Assembly (NCBI GenBank): GCA_000727475.1
Contig: KL647290.1
Coordinates: forward strand, 3,074,511-3,138,510
Source of the DNA: Sarcocystis neurona
Lineage: Eukaryota; Apicomplexa; Conoidasida; Eucoccidiorida; Sarcocystidae
Direction: 5' to 3'
DNA: 64,000 nt
This document shows, one piece after another, positions 1-12,200 of this stretch (position 1 is its first letter; every line of letters begins with the position of its first letter). Made by a program: the position numbers and the translations under genes. The notes beneath the pieces were generated by a model, which did not search any database, was not told the DNA's origin, and saw nothing but the letters and a program-made list of their open reading frames with translations.

Positions 1-357
1 GACTGTTACCCACCTCCTGCCCTTCCTGCTTCTTTTCTGTCGCCTGTAGCAGCAGCAGCGGGTGACTGTGCTTCCCTGCGTGCGCTGTTGCAGTGCCCTC
101 CTCAGGTGGCTGCTCCTCCTCCTCATCCGCTGTCGCAACAGTACAGCCCGCTCTGCGCGTTGGTTCTGTCGCGTCAACGACTCGGCGGTTGGCTCCTGCT
201 CCTACACATGGCTCTGATGTCTGTGCTTCGTGTGGAATTGCTGCTGCTGCTTCTGTCTCTGTTCCTGCTACTGGCTTTCTCACCAGTAGCTTCGAGTTTG
301 CTGCTGCTGAGAATTCTGCTGCTGAGGGGGTTTCGAGAGCGCGTGTTGTAGGGTGAC
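1..357 (+). other. Open low-complexity stretch at left edge, coding status unclear
   Basis: Two plus-strand frames stay open here. One is open from base 1 to a stop near 352 and is rich in Pro, Ala and then Leu. The other starts at 93 and gives an Ala/Ser-rich peptide of the kind seen in Eimeria low-complexity exons. The DNA is a GCT/CTG tract, which removes stops from several frames at once, so openness means little. It could be the end of an exon from a gene to the left, an intron of a plus-strand gene, or an exon of a minus-strand gene. No conserved motif is visible. Confidence 0.2.
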
Positions 358-589
358 TTTGATTCACAGGTTCGGTTCTATCCGTCCCGCTCCCTGCCTC
401 TACCTCTCTGCTGGCGGCTGCAGCGGCATTACAGGAGCACGGCCTATCTGTCCTCCCTTGCTGCTGCCGGTGCTGGCGTTGCTCCCCTGGCTGGTCATAA
501 TCCCCCGCTGCACCACGGGATGACAAACAGACGGTGCAGCAGCCAGCGTTGCGGTAACCAGCCTTTGACGTGATACCTGCCCACGGTAT

Positions 590-904
590 GTGCACGTTGC
601 CACTGCTGCTGCTCCTGCTGCTGCTACGGCTGCCGCCCCCGTTGTTTCCGCCTCTGGAGCTGCTGCTGCCGCTACGGCTGCTCCTGCTTCTTACGTCTTT
701 CTTCCTGCTGCTACGACGAACATCCACTCCGAGCAGCCTCCGCGGCTGCGTGCTGCTGCAGCAGCAGCAACCGCGCCTCGTGCCAACCCCCTTGGCAGAG
801 AGGTGCTTTGGTGCATCGCACGCAAGCATGACAGTGTTGGTCTTCTTTGCCAACGTGCCCCTCGATGTGTGGGCACCAGAGAGGCCATAATGCGTCTTCT
901 GTGA
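590..904 (+). other. Possible low-complexity coding stretch, unassigned
   Basis: An open frame of 104 codons starts as an Ala-rich tract (about residues 1-75) and ends in about 30 residues of mixed composition containing Cys and Arg. It lies in a CTG-orientation repeat block shared with the preceding 350 bases. I recognise no family, and the opposite strand is also open over much of it (691-1203). It may be an exon end, or an intron of a larger gene. Confidence 0.15.
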
Positions 905-1411
905 AGCACACGATGAGTGTACACCAGAAGTGTCACTATGTAGCGACGCGTCAGGTGTACATACAGACGAGACAGCGTTCCTGCATAGTGCAGCCTCGGA
1001 GGTGTTTGGAACAAAAAGCTCTTTTTGCTTCTCTCGCGATTTCCCGAACGTGTGCACACCAAAAAGCGTATGCTTCTCCCGTCTTCTCTCCCCTGCAGCA
1101 ACGCAACAAAGCAGAAGGCCGCAACAGTAGCTGTGAAGAGACTGTATGCTTGTGAGTGCGCAGCACGACGAATTTTTATTGCTGGTGAACTACGTATAAC
1201 CACCTACGTTGACCAGACAAGCAGATCTATGAATAACAACCGATATAGGTACGTGTATATTTATTGATAGACTTACTAAGTCCTGTTGCTTCAGCCGTGG
1301 CGTAAAGGTGGTTAGGACTCCCGGTCCTGTCGAAGTGCACATGCGAACATGCATCCCTGAACAGCAGCAGGCAGTAGCGACGGCAGTGACAGAAACAGAC
1401 AGCAGCCGGCC

Positions 1412-3148
1412 TCAACCGCCCCGCAGCTTACTTGACACTGTTGCAGGTCGGCATGGAGCCAGCAGGAGATTTCTGCATTTTCGTCTGTGGCTTGGGCCTT
1501 CACACGGACGCGGGAGCTCATCGCATGTCGCGAGCATTCTGAAGCGCGTCACACTGCTGCCGCTGCTGCCGTTGGTCCCACGCTTCAGCTCCCGGTGTAG
1601 GCACTGGCTACATGAAGAAAGAGAAGCACCCGCACGGCTTTGCTCTGAGCCACAGCAACACCAGAAGGAAGGGAGAGACACTTGCTGTTTTACGCAACTG
1701 CCACTTGGGGCGAAGGTGCCAGAAGGCTCCTCTTTGCGCAGAAGAACCCTTCCTCCTGCATTGCTGCTTCTGCGACTGCGTCCGTGTCTCTTCCTGCTGC
1801 TGCAGCTAGTGAGACAGGTTCTGATACTGCGGCTGGTGCTTGGCATAAAGCCACTGCTTCCTGTCCTGCAGCAGCTCAATCGGTTCTCCCGCATCGGGAT
1901 GACTAGGTGACGGCGATGTTTCGTGTGCTGCTGCTGTTGCCGAAGAGGCTGGTGTTTGCTGCTGGAGCACGGAGTTTCTCGACGGGATGCGGATAGCAAC
2001 AGTAGCGCTCTGTTAATTTTGTTTCGGTCAGGGTCTCTCGAAACCTTCATTCTATTGCAACTGGGACCAATGTCCTTTCTCCTGGAGCTGCTGCCTGTTA
2101 CGCTGTTGCCGTTGTTGCTGCCTCTGTTGCTGGCTCTGCTGCCACTGCTGTTGCAGCTGCTCGTGTTGCAGCGTTTGGAGAACTCCGATCGTCCTTTCCT
2201 CTCCTCCCTGCTAGTTTGCCGCCCCTCCCCTTCTTTCTCTCCTGTCGTTGCTGCTGCAGGAGTCCCCACATCGGCACCGGTGCAGGCCCTTGTGCGCCGC
2301 TCTTGCTGCGGCTGCTGCTGTTGCTGCTTCGCGGGCTGCCCTTCCTCTGGTGTACCTCGGTCCAAACCGCTGTAGAGAATAGTTTGGCGCGGTCCACCGC
2401 GACTACTACCGCGATTCTTGTGTCCTCCTTTCCCTGCTGCAGTCTCAGCTTCATTACTGCTTGCGTCCCCCTCCCGTGGAGAAGGGACAGCGTGCCCGCG
2501 CGCCGTGTACGTACACCTCACTGGGAACAGCTGGTGGGTATCTGGAGCGTCGCACACGGTGTCCCAGACACTTCCTTCACCTTCTACTTGTCCACCTTTC
2601 TCCTCTTCCCTTGCATTCGAAAAAAGCTTTTTCTTTATCTGCTGTCGTTCCTGCAGTGTGCTTTCACACGTTTTGCTTGTAACCTGCTGTTGCACGTCCT
2701 CTTGTGGACGCTCCTGCTGCGGTTGAGAGAGCAAAAGGTCCTGCTGTGCTTGCTGTTGCCCCTGTTGCTGTCGCCATCCTTTACTTACAGCTGGAAGCTG
2801 AATAATTCTGAAGGAACCGAGTGACTTAGACTCCACTGCTTCTTCGCCTGCAGGCGCCTTCGAAGCCGCTGACGCTGGTTCTAGTGCAGTTGCTGCTGCT
2901 GCTGCCGCAGAATTTGATCCTGCTGTTGACGTGCTTCCTGTTGCTGCTGCGAATACTGCTGCTATTAGTGTTCCTTCTGCGTGGAGTGCTGCTGATGCTG
3001 CTTTCGCTAGCGGGATGAACTGCTCGGCCTTTTTCGCCGGTGCCTCAGTCCCTTCATTTGTTGCTAGTTCGTAGCCTTCAAGAAGCTGGTGCCTCAGGGC
3101 GCACGCAGCATTACCCCCCCTCCATCGAAGAACATCCTCTTGCTGCAT
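1412..3148 (-). CDS. Possible low-complexity exon, hypothetical protein
   Basis: A minus-strand frame of 578 codons starts at an ATG (bases 3146-3148), with an in-frame stop about 25 bases upstream. Residues 1-60 are of mixed composition. Next come an Ala-rich tract (about 60-100), a Gln-rich segment (about 125-170), a charged Glu/Gly/Lys segment (about 170-200), a short polyQ run near 275, and then a Ser/Arg/Asn-rich tail. Gln and Ala runs from CAG repeats in the sense orientation fit an Eimeria homopolymer-rich exon. No domain is recognisable. The last 250 residues look less protein-like and the true exon may be shorter. It could be one exon of a larger minus-strand gene with the open stretches at 4805-6480. 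Repeats alone can keep such a frame open, hence the modest confidence. Confidence 0.35.
   Translation of the reverse strand: MQQEDVLRWRGGNAACALRHQLLEGYELATNEGTEAPAKKAEQFIPLAKAASAALHAEGTLIAAVFAAATGSTSTAGSNSAAAAAATALEPASAASKAPAGEEAVESKSLGSFRIIQLPAVSKGWRQQQGQQQAQQDLLLSQPQQERPQEDVQQQVTSKTCESTLQERQQIKKKLFSNAREEEKGGQVEGEGSVWDTVCDAPDTHQLFPVRCTYTARGHAVPSPREGDASSNEAETAAGKGGHKNRGSSRGGPRQTILYSGLDRGTPEEGQPAKQQQQQPQQERRTRACTGADVGTPAAATTGEKEGEGRQTSREERKGRSEFSKRCNTSSCNSSGSRASNRGSNNGNSVTGSSSRRKDIGPSCNRMKVSRDPDRNKINRALLLLSASRRETPCSSSKHQPLRQQQQHTKHRRHLVIPMRENRLSCCRTGSSGFMPSTSRSIRTCLTSCSSRKRHGRSRRSSNAGGRVLLRKEEPSGTFAPSGSCVKQQVSLPSFWCCCGSEQSRAGASLSSCSQCLHRELKRGTNGSSGSSVTRFRMLATCDELPRPCEGPSHRRKCRNLLLAPCRPATVSSKLRGG
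2505..2517. promoter_or_regulatory. Palindrome GTGTACGTACAC, copy 1
   Basis: A 12-base perfect palindrome plus a flanking C, inside the long minus-strand open frame at 1412-3148. It shares its core with copies at 4321 and 47671. Function unknown. Confidence 0.4.
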
Positions 3149-4320
3149 GTCTCCTTGTAGCAGTTGATGACACTAAATATCGCATCTCTCTCTGTCCACT
3201 CCCCTTCTGCACCAGAAGCAACAGCACTGACACAGCAGCGACAGAGGCAGTTACACGAGCACCTCTATCGATATTCGCGGCAGTGGCGGTAACGGCAGGC
3301 GTCAGCAGCAGGGTTTGCAGCTCTCGTCCGCCTTGGTGGAGAGACTGGCGAGAAGCAGCAGCGGTGTCGAAGGAGATGAAAGAAAAACAGGAAGTCAGTA
3401 CGTGCGGTACATCGTAAAGGAAGAAGGATATACGTGTGGTATTGGAACGTGTTGACACGCTTAAGGGCGCCTCGAGCATAGCTCGGTGCAAACGTTGTGA
3501 GCGCCCGAAAGCCGTCAGAAGGACTGTTAAAAGCGAGCAAGAAGGGACAAGAGCAGCAAAGGGACAAATTTCACCTTATTTGTGCAGGCGTGTACGCAAA
3601 CGTACAAAAGTAGACCTACGTACGCTCCCGGCTGTAACACGCCCATGTATATACATTCACATTTATATATATATATATACATACTTCCACACAGAGGCGT
3701 CCACAACTATGTACACATGCGTATTCGTATACGGGCGCACGCATACAGCGCACATTCACACAAATACCCACGTCTTTTGAAGTGCTTTTCGGTCATTTGT
3801 TTAGATGGCATCGGCGTCCTAGCTACAGGTGAAGATCAATGTGGAGCTTGACAGACGCGAATCCAGAATCAGACCTGTGCGGAGAGCCCCTTGCGTATCT
3901 GTTTCTATACACACGTATCAGTACACACGCGAATCCATGGTTAGTCCTCTGCGACGATCCTACACACCTCTCTCTATATATTTCTACGTTCAATTGTGCA
4001 CGCAGAAAGAATACGGGTATAGAAGTCTGGGCGCGTGAGCGGCACGAGCCAACTGTAAGAGCGCCGGAGTCCTCCCAGGCGCCCCATATCGTGCGTTCTA
4101 GACTACACAGGAGTTCTGTGCTGTCCTCGCACATATACGTAGCTGTCAACACGAACGAGCTTTACATCTACATACGGAGAAAGGCAAATGTCCACGTATA
4201 GGTTTGCGTTCGAATGTTGACGCGATAACTCCTTGAATGAGCAACTGTGTTCCCAAAAGCACTCTCGGGGTATCGCCTACACTCGGTTTCACCGGTGCGG
4301 CACAACGATCGCCACGGCGC

Positions 4321-4334
4321 GGTGTACGTACACC
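4321..4334. promoter_or_regulatory. Palindrome GGTGTACGTACACC, copy 2
   Basis: A perfect 14-base palindrome in non-coding sequence between possible minus-strand exons. It is identical to the copy at 47671-47684. It could be a binding site for a dimeric factor; GTAC/GTGTAC-type cores are reported for apicomplexan AP2 proteins. Confidence 0.4.
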
Positions 4335-4804
4335 GAAATACGACATTTTCCACACGCCACCAGTTCACTCTTGATAGGATGGATAGTGCGGAGGAGCGCG
4401 GCCTCGCTCTCTAATTTATACAGGCGTGCACACGAATGTACACATATATGTGGCGAAAATGTGCGTATGCTTACGTAGATGTAAAGGATATGTGCACACA
4501 CACACGCACATCACATTGTCCCTACATCAGGTGGATTTTACAAACCCGTGGAGGACAGTACCCGTCGTGCGGAACAGGTACACTGTATGGCCATGCCTCC
4601 GCGCTGCAGAACATTCGTTATCTATACGGGGACCTAAGCAACAAGCAGTTGAACTGCTTGGAAGGAAAGGCGGTGCGTGTATCCACACGAAGGAAAAATT
4701 CAGTAAAAGGAGCTGTGGCCAACAGCCGTCGCTGTATTATAGGTAATCTTCACATCCGTGCTGCAACGACGGACGTTCGTGCATTACGCACACTAGACGC
4801 AGGG

Positions 4805-5473
4805 TCAACACGACACGGCGCCCCCTCCCCCACCCGCCACCGTGTCCTGCGATGAGATCCTTCTCCCTGTTGCTGCAGCTGCGAGTCCACGCATATCAAG
4901 CGTAGTCCGTCGGGCGTAGCTGACGAGTGCACCGGCCGCTGCGGCTGCAGCCGTTGGCAGCAACGCTGCGGCTGTTGCCGTTGCTCGATGGGGTGCTACA
5001 TCCGTCTTCGTGTCCTGCAGTTGCTGGGGCCGTAGCTCCTTTTCTTTTGCTGGCATTGCTGTAGGTTTCCCGTCTACTGCTGACCCTGCTGCTGTAGATA
5101 TTGCCGGCTTACCTGCTCTTTGACACACCAGTTCATACTGCCGCACGTGCTGCTTCGGGCTGCTCGAGCGGCTGCATCTGTGGCTGCTCACGTTCTCGTT
5201 GCATTCTTGCTGCAGCGGCCGCAGGTCCGGGGCAACCAACTGCACACCAGCCAGCAGCATGGCCACTCGTGCTACAGCGCCACCGTACGGCACTGCTTTT
5301 TGTAGTAGTATATTCTGGACGGCGAATCCGCAGAGGGGATTCAATTGCACTTGGGGTCGGCGATTGAAACGTATATGCTGATACGTATCCGTCATCTCAG
5401 TGCCGAGAGGAGAGCTCCTTCTCCGAGCAGCGACAGTGGGTATGGTCGACACCTTCACTGGCAGTAGCGTCAT
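4805..5473 (-). CDS. Possible exon of a minus-strand hypothetical gene
   Basis: The minus frame is open for 222 codons. The first 95 or so residues are mixed and non-repetitive, including a moderately hydrophobic stretch near residues 60-80. An Ala-rich tract follows, and a poly-Gly run closes the frame. A pyrimidine-rich CCTCCAG just upstream could be a splice acceptor. A possible donor (GTAAGC) lies in the preceding open frame near 5555. No family recognised. This could be the same gene as the open frames at 1412-3148 and 5646-6050. Confidence 0.25.
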   Translation of the reverse strand: MTLLPVKVSTIPTVAARRRSSPLGTEMTDTYQHIRFNRRPQVQLNPLCGFAVQNILLQKAVPYGGAVARVAMLLAGVQLVAPDLRPLQQECNENVSSHRCSRSSSPKQHVRQYELVCQRAGKPAISTAAGSAVDGKPTAMPAKEKELRPQQLQDTKTDVAPHRATATAAALLPTAAAAAAGALVSYARRTTLDMRGLAAAATGRRISSQDTVAGGGGGAVSC

Positions 5474-5645
5474 GCTGGAGGATCGAGTCGTGCGCTGACT
5501 TGCAGCAGCGAAGACACTCCGGAACTAGCCTCGTGTAGTTCTCGTATGGTGTTGCGGCTTACGTTGTTGCGACCAGGACTCCTGCCGAACGTGCTGCAGG
5601 TGTGCCTTCTAGTGCTGCTGCTAGGGCAGTATTCCAACAACTGTG

Positions 5646-6050
5646 TCAGCTGCCGGCAACGAAATGGTGAAACTGCTGCCAACACTCGTGTCGCGCGTCC
5701 GTCCTGCTGGTGGCTACTGCACTAGACTGCAAAGGGGGATGCTGACACAGCTGCCATCCAGGTGATGCCCGCCGTGCTGCTGCAGCAGTTGTTGCTGGCG
5801 TTATTGCGTCGGCCGTTGCAGCAGCCTGCGGCGCTGTTGCTACGTCTCCAGATGCAGGTGCGCAGTTGCAGTCCTCGTGGGCGTTTGCTTCTTCCGTTGT
5901 CCAAGGAAGCTCCGCATGCCGGTCAGAAGAGTCCGGCAGCGGCGCACCGTTAGCTGAACAGGTCGCACACGGTGAAGACAAGCACACTACCGCGACATAC
6001 TCCTGCACTTGTCGAGTGGTAGAGTAGTGGGTATGTCTCTGTACGCACAT
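5646..6050 (-). CDS. Possible Ala-rich exon, hypothetical
   Basis: The minus frame is open for 134 codons. It has a Cys/Ser-containing first half, then an Ala/Thr-rich tract from CAG-type repeats and a mixed tail. No domain recognised. It is supported only by openness and by its position next to other minus-strand open stretches, so it may be non-coding. Confidence 0.2.
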   Translation of the reverse strand: MCVQRHTHYSTTRQVQEYVAVVCLSSPCATCSANGAPLPDSSDRHAELPWTTEEANAHEDCNCAPASGDVATAPQAAATADAITPATTAAAARRASPGWQLCQHPPLQSSAVATSRTDARHECWQQFHHFVAGS

Positions 6051-6117
6051 AAAGACGCGTTGCGCTCCCGTAATTTTCGTGCCCTTCCATCAACACAACG
6101 AACTGATGTGTACTGCG

Positions 6118-6476
6118 CTATCGATTTGCATCGTTTTTTCCCACGGATGTGCGTCCCCTTCCCTTTTCTTTGATGTTATTTGTAAAGGCAGACGGGATGT
6201 GAACGGCAGCGCATTCCTTTCCTACCGCTGCCCTAGCTACAGCAAGTGCAGCAGGCGCAACAGCTTCTAATTTTTCAAGCGAAAGCTTCTTCCTTGCATG
6301 CGGAGTTTTGTCGCCCGGGTTCTCCACTCCATCCCAGATTTACTGCATTTGTTCGAACCTCCTTCACCACAGGCACCCGCCGGGGCCGCAAGATTCCCAG
6401 CTCAGAAGGACTTGAAGAAAACCAACATTTCTTGCTATATTCGTCCATTCTGCGGTCGTCTGTGCACCGCGGATGA
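6118..6476 (-). other. Non-repetitive open stretches, minus strand, unassigned
   Basis: Two minus-strand frames of non-repetitive composition overlap here. One (6275-6511) is basic and contains Trp and several Pro. The other (about 6118-6327) is Lys/Ala-rich and ends at a stop at 6118. They could be consecutive exons of a hypothetical gene. I cannot identify a splice that joins them or any conserved motif. Confidence 0.15.
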
Positions 6477-6499
6477 CTGACGTACACGCTTGCATTCAG

Positions 6500-9183
6500 T
6501 GAGACACCCACACACGTATGAAGGGAGAGAAATGGGCATCCGCGCGTCTGCGAGTCAGGACACCCTACGTCCTACCCAAGTGTGCACTCACACATACTTC
6601 CATATATACAAGTAAAAGCCATACAAATATGTATATATACGATGTGTTCACACTATATACACATACGTATATATGCGTGTCAACATTGACAACCGCCGCG
6701 GTGACGTCGTGTCTTCACTAGAAAATTTCTCGACTGCGATGCTGTACTCCCCGCACTGTTCTCTTTGGTATCTTCTACTCTCGCTGACCTAGATATTTCT
6801 CTCAATCTTGCCAAGAAACATCAGCCTCTCCCTTTTTCTGTCCAGCTTGCTTATTTCTCCTTTCTTTTTCCTCCCGCGTATTTTCCTCCAGACTCTGTAG
6901 AGAGAACTGTGCGTCCAAACTTACGGCTGTATAATTTGTTCCACACGTTTGTGTGCATACACACGTACGCGCGCGTGTCTCTCTCTCCGTGTTAAGACGG
7001 GGTGCTATCTATGTGCTTGTGTTCGTCACAGTACTTGACAAAACCCCCATATGCATATGTTTCTTTTGTCGCTATAGTGAAGTGTTCACTTCTATGCGTC
7101 TCTTTGTTCCTGCAGGGGCGCATATGGAGTTGTTTATGTATTACGTGTACGCATACCGAAGTATCAGTACATATATGGCTGTTCGTAACCTATGAGCCTT
7201 GTGGAGCAAAATGGGAAACTGTTTCCCTTCCGTTATCCAGCTGGCTCACTTGCACCTCTGGGCCTACCAGTCGATGCACTGATATACACGCATAGCAGCT
7301 GCACACGTATTCGCACACCTCGAATTCTCAGTAGATTGCTACGCACGCTTTTAAGTAAAACGGTGCATGCCCTCCGCCCCAAAACTGACGGTGCATATGT
7401 CAGATACTCTTAAAGCATGCAGGCGACTCTGCTATTCTTTCCCGCGCTGCTGCCCATTCCTGCGGGGGCTACACGTACATGCACGAGAGTATACGTGTGC
7501 GTAGACGTCTGCACCACACACACACAGACACAAACACACACAATCGAAGGAGCCGCTGCAGCGGGAGCAGCCAAAGCAGGCGTTCCTTCCTTGCGATACA
7601 GATATACATAGATCTACTTCTTTTCCTTGTGGTGCTTCCCGCAGCGGCGACGCGGACCTGCTTCTCCACCGTGCACCTATTCTCTGTCTCCTCCTTCTTT
7701 GACGGATTTCTCGTGTCCCTCTTCGAACTCTGCCGCTTCCTTCCTTTGCTTCGCTTCCCCTCGTGTTCTCCTGCCTTCGCCGACCTCTCTGCAGTGTATG
7801 TACTTGTGTGTGTGTAGCTAGCAACCTGTTGTGTATTGACTGTGCGATCTTTGCCACAAATATATGAGTATATATGTATGTGTATGTAGAGGAAGACAGA
7901 GACACAGCGAGAATGCACGTGTATATATATACATGTTAACATATGCCCCCAGACGTCTGTGTCTGTACATACATATATATACATATATATATAGATGCAT
8001 ATATACATGCATATGCTCGCTGCCACTTTCACACATGTGTGCTCAGTTATGCGGCGGATGCGCCAGAGACTTAGCCCGTGTCTCGTCTCCTCCTCTTCTT
8101 ACTTCTCTTTGGAACTGTTGTGTCTCTGCGCCAATAAGGAAGAAATTACCCTTCACACTTTGTATTCTATTGTTAGAGATGTGCGTCTCTCTCTCCCCAT
8201 ATGTCGTCCGTGGCCGCACCGCCAGCAATCGGAGACTACTCGCAGCCGCTGCTGCTACGCTACCTGCCCCTCTGCGTTCCTTTGCTTCTTCTTCTGCTGC
8301 TGCTCTTGCGTCTCTGCTGCTGCGGCAGCAGTAACACCCAATACAGGAACTTCGAGTCACCGTACGACCGCAGCCGCTGCTGCCGCACCTGCTTCTTGCT
8401 GCAGTTCATCCTCGCGGCGGTTGTTTATTGACGCTTGCACCGTCCTTTGCTGCAGCCGCCCTCTCCTGCGCCCACGTCCTCTCGGCCCCCCTATACAAGC
8501 CGCTGCGAACTGGCATGCTTGTAGCGTCATGCTGCTGCAACAACAGTAGTGCGCAAATACGATTCGTCGCTCGACCACCAGCAGCAGCAGCATGCACAGC
8601 TTCCTGTGTATATACACACACAACATTGCGTAGATAGGTGGCTCCCCACCCCTATATATATATATGTATACATACGTATGCTCACTGTCTACAAAGCCTC
8701 AGCTTGCTGAAGAGGTTTTGTTTTCTAACTACCACGATAGAGAGCAGCGCACAGCGCCCTGTCACTGTTGCTCTCTGCTGTCCGCGTCGAGCCCTACCTG
8801 CTTCCTGTTGCTGCAGCACACGGAAGCAGCTTTCCGCTTCTGCTGGTCGATCCCGCGCCGCAGCTACGTCTTCTTGCAGCAAGGACCAGCCACACGTGCT
8901 GCACTGATTTCTCTGTGTCGTTCGATACGGATGCCCTGTGTGGCCTCTTGCCCTAGGTGCGTTTTTTACACGGGTCGCTCTGCTGCGGCTGCTGCGGAAG
9001 GTCTACAATCGTTGCTGGTCGCGGCTATCTCGCGCCGCAGCCGTGTTGTGTAGACCGTATCTCGCAGCCGCGGAGGCGCCTGTTCCTGCGGCAATCGCAT
9101 GCCGCAGCCGTCTCGTCTCTCACCCCGCGATCTTCTGCCTCCTTTTCAAGGGAAGCAGCATTTTCTTCGTGTGAGCCCTCTGC
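6500..9183. other. Intergenic region with simple sequence and CTG tracts
   Basis: This stretch lies upstream of the PIG-U gene. It holds degenerate TATA/TGTA/CACACA simple sequence (about 6600-6680, 6940-7180, 7490-7545, 7860-8020, 8655-8685) and two CTG-orientation trinucleotide blocks (about 8235-8470 and 8770-9110). I see no conserved coding sequence. The 5' UTR and promoter of PIG-U should lie in its right end, but no core promoter motif can be assigned. Confidence 0.5.
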
Positions 9184-9207
9184 GTGCTTCGCTTCACTGT
9201 CGCCAGC

Positions 9208-12200
9208 ATGCGTTGGCTCAGCAGCCTCCGTCTCTATCTTTCTTCTCCTTCATCCTCCTGCTGCGTCTCTTCTCTCCCTCCTCCCCCGGCCTCTTCTTCT
9301 TCTTCTGCGTCTTCTTTTTCACGCTCTTCACATTGCCGTCCCCCGTTGTTTTCAGGAAGCCTGCTGCTGGTGTTAGGGGGGGGACTGCTGCTGCGCGCCC
9401 TCCTGCTATTGTTTCTGCTGCAGTCTCGAGGCCACCGCGCAGCAGCGCCTTCCCCTGCAGCAGAAGCCCTGCTGGCGCCCTCTGCTGCGTCCTTCGCTTC
9501 TTTCCAAGAGGCACTTACCCGTTATTCTCTGCATATCTCTCCCTATAGTGGCGGAGCGTACAGGCAGCAGCCCCTCGTGTTCTTTGCGCTGCAGAGCCTC
9601 ACTGTCATCGAAAGCGACGACGACAGCTGCCAAAGCAGCAGCTGTAAGAGCAGGTACTTTCTACTTCTTTCTCTCCTCGATCTCGTTATCGCCCTGAGTC
9701 TCGCCGTTGTCGCTGCCGAGGCCCGCGCTTGGACGGCTGCGTGGTCCTCGGAACCTCAAGCGCAGCACGAACTGCCGGCGCAGCAGCAGCAGGATCAGCA
9801 GAATCAGCGGCAGCAGGACACAATACCTGTGCTCTCGCAGCAGGAAAACGAGCGCCGACCACCAGAGAAGCCTGAAGAGCTGCTGACGGAGCAGCAGCAG
9901 CAGCAGCTCCGGCGTCGACTGCTGCTGCCCACGGAGCAGCAGCAACAGCAAGGAGACGCAGAAGATGTTCAGAAGGACCTGCTAAGTAGCAGACGGGACA
10001 CAGCGCAGGCAACGCACTCCAGCGAGTGGGAGGGGAAGAGGCAGCCCGCGGCAGATGGAGCTGACGCCCTTTCTAGTGCTGCGTGGGCTGCTGCAGCTGT
10101 GCCTCATGCCCACTCCCCCCCTACTACAGGGGCTGCTGCTGCCACCAAGAAAACTCCTGGAGATATCATCGCATCACCCGCCTTGGTGGCTGCATGTTAT
10201 TTTCTTCAGCCGCTGGCAGTAAGTGCCTAGGCTTTCGTATCTCTTTCGCTGGGTGGCGGGAGTGTTTTCTGTACTAGCGACTTTGTTCTTGGCCTCTCTT
10301 AGCGAGTTTGCATGCGACTGACTTACCACGGCGGCGTGCGGCTTCTTTATCTGCTCCGCACCCAGAACACCGGAGCCCGGTAGAGGTGTGTCTACCAGAG
10401 ATTCATGTTGGCCGCGTGAGACAGGTAGATTGCTGACAATCTCAGTTGCTGCTGCCGTCCCCTAGGACTTCCACTACTGTCTCTATATTAGCGTTTTCAG
10501 ACTCCCTCTCTGTCGTGTCGTAGCGCCTTCGACTATCACTCTGGTCCTTCCTCTGCAGTATGTCGCCTGGTCAGAAAAGTGTTTTGCTGGTTGAGCATTC
10601 GTCTCTCTCGCCTCTGCGGTCTCTTCGTCTACATAGGCAGGCCGTAGGTAGTCTACCTGCTTCGCGTTCCGACGCCTTTTCTGGGCTCCTTTGGTGGCCG
10701 CGTGCCTCTCTCTGCTGCGCCGCCAAGCCAGTGGCAGGGAGTGACTGTCGGGCGTGTTACTTCTTCGAGTATACTACTACTACTGCTACTATTCGCGAGC
10801 GGGAAGACTGTCTTATCTACGCATGAATGAAGCGCCTCCTCTTTCATCTGTACACGGCGGTGGTGTGTAGGTGTCTACTTTTTCCTACATACATGTAAGG
10901 GACACGTTCGCACACTTTAGAGGAGGTCCCTACAAAAACAGAGACAGGATGGGACGGACGTCCTTTTGAAACAGCTTCTCCCTCTCGGCTTACGTGACCG
11001 GTGCTGCCACTCTGCTTCTTCCGGTTATTTGTGTTTCATACCGAATGCTGCCTTGCCTCTCCGATCGCTCGGATAACGGTGCTACCAGTGCAGAAGGCCC
11101 TTTCTCTCTTCTGTCGAATTGCTTGTTTTTATTCTTGCCTCAACTGAAAACTCGTGGCCCTCTCTCCATGAAGAGGAAGAAGAGCATCAACAGAAAAACA
11201 GCGGGCAGGGGGCGGCGTGCAACAGCAGCAGCGAGGGGGGGCACCTCAGCCCTAACTGCTGCCGACAGAGCCATTCGTAAGAGGCTCCACAAGGGTCTTC
11301 ACTAGCTGCTACAAGTGCGGGCCGCTCTCCTCGTCTCCTGTCTTTCGTCCTGCCTCTCTCTCAACGGGCGCTACTGTTTCGCTGACCTCCTCCCTCTGTG
11401 TCTCCTTCTGCGGCAGTAGCAACACTTCACGTCCTTCCTGTCGCACAGCGGTGCGGCGCCGATGCTTTTTGACCACAGCACTCTGTCAGTTCTCTGTCGG
11501 TCTGTCTCGCCGTCTCTGTCTCCGGCCGTGGCCGTGTCTGTGTCTCGTGCCCGCGTTGTGGAGGCCATGGTGAACTGTTGCGCCTGCCTCCGTCCTCTTA
11601 CTCTTTTTCGGGAGAAAGCAGCGTCCTTTGCCGTTGGCCTGATGCTGCGGGCAGCTGACTTCTGCGTGCCAGGTGTGGTTTTGGTTTTCCTTCCCTTTGT
11701 TTCTTTCTTCCACACACACACGTACGTATTTGTCCAGACAGAGTCCTCCACATATGTAACCGTACGATTTCATGTGCACGCACATTTGTTTGCGCCTTTT
11801 CCAGTGTCGCTCCCTGTCTCTCTGTCTATGTAGGGCTGTTTCTCTCTCGCTTTATGTATCGTGTGCGTATACACACATAAGTCGCGAGTGTGGACTGTTC
11901 TGCAAACCTAACAACAACTCGCGCCTCTAGTGTTTGTCAGAAGTGCGTGACATGTCACTTGTGCTACAGCAGCGACGCCTGCGTCTTTTCCTGCCCGTCG
12001 TCCTTCTCGGATTTGCCCCCACGTCGTCCTCCCCACTTTTGCCCTTCTTTACCCCCTTTCTTGTTTACTCTCCTACTCCTGTAGTTTGTTCATTCTCTAC
12101 ACGCCGGCAGCGTCAGTGCACGCCTCTCAAGAAATTTACGGAGAGCTGGTGCCGCCTCGGACGCGTGCCGGGGTGTACGCTCACCGCATCGCCTCCACAC

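Noticed and set aside
9184..9207. GTG at 9184 as start of PIG-U
   Set aside because: Nuclear genes start at ATG; the first in-frame ATG after the upstream TGA is at 9208.
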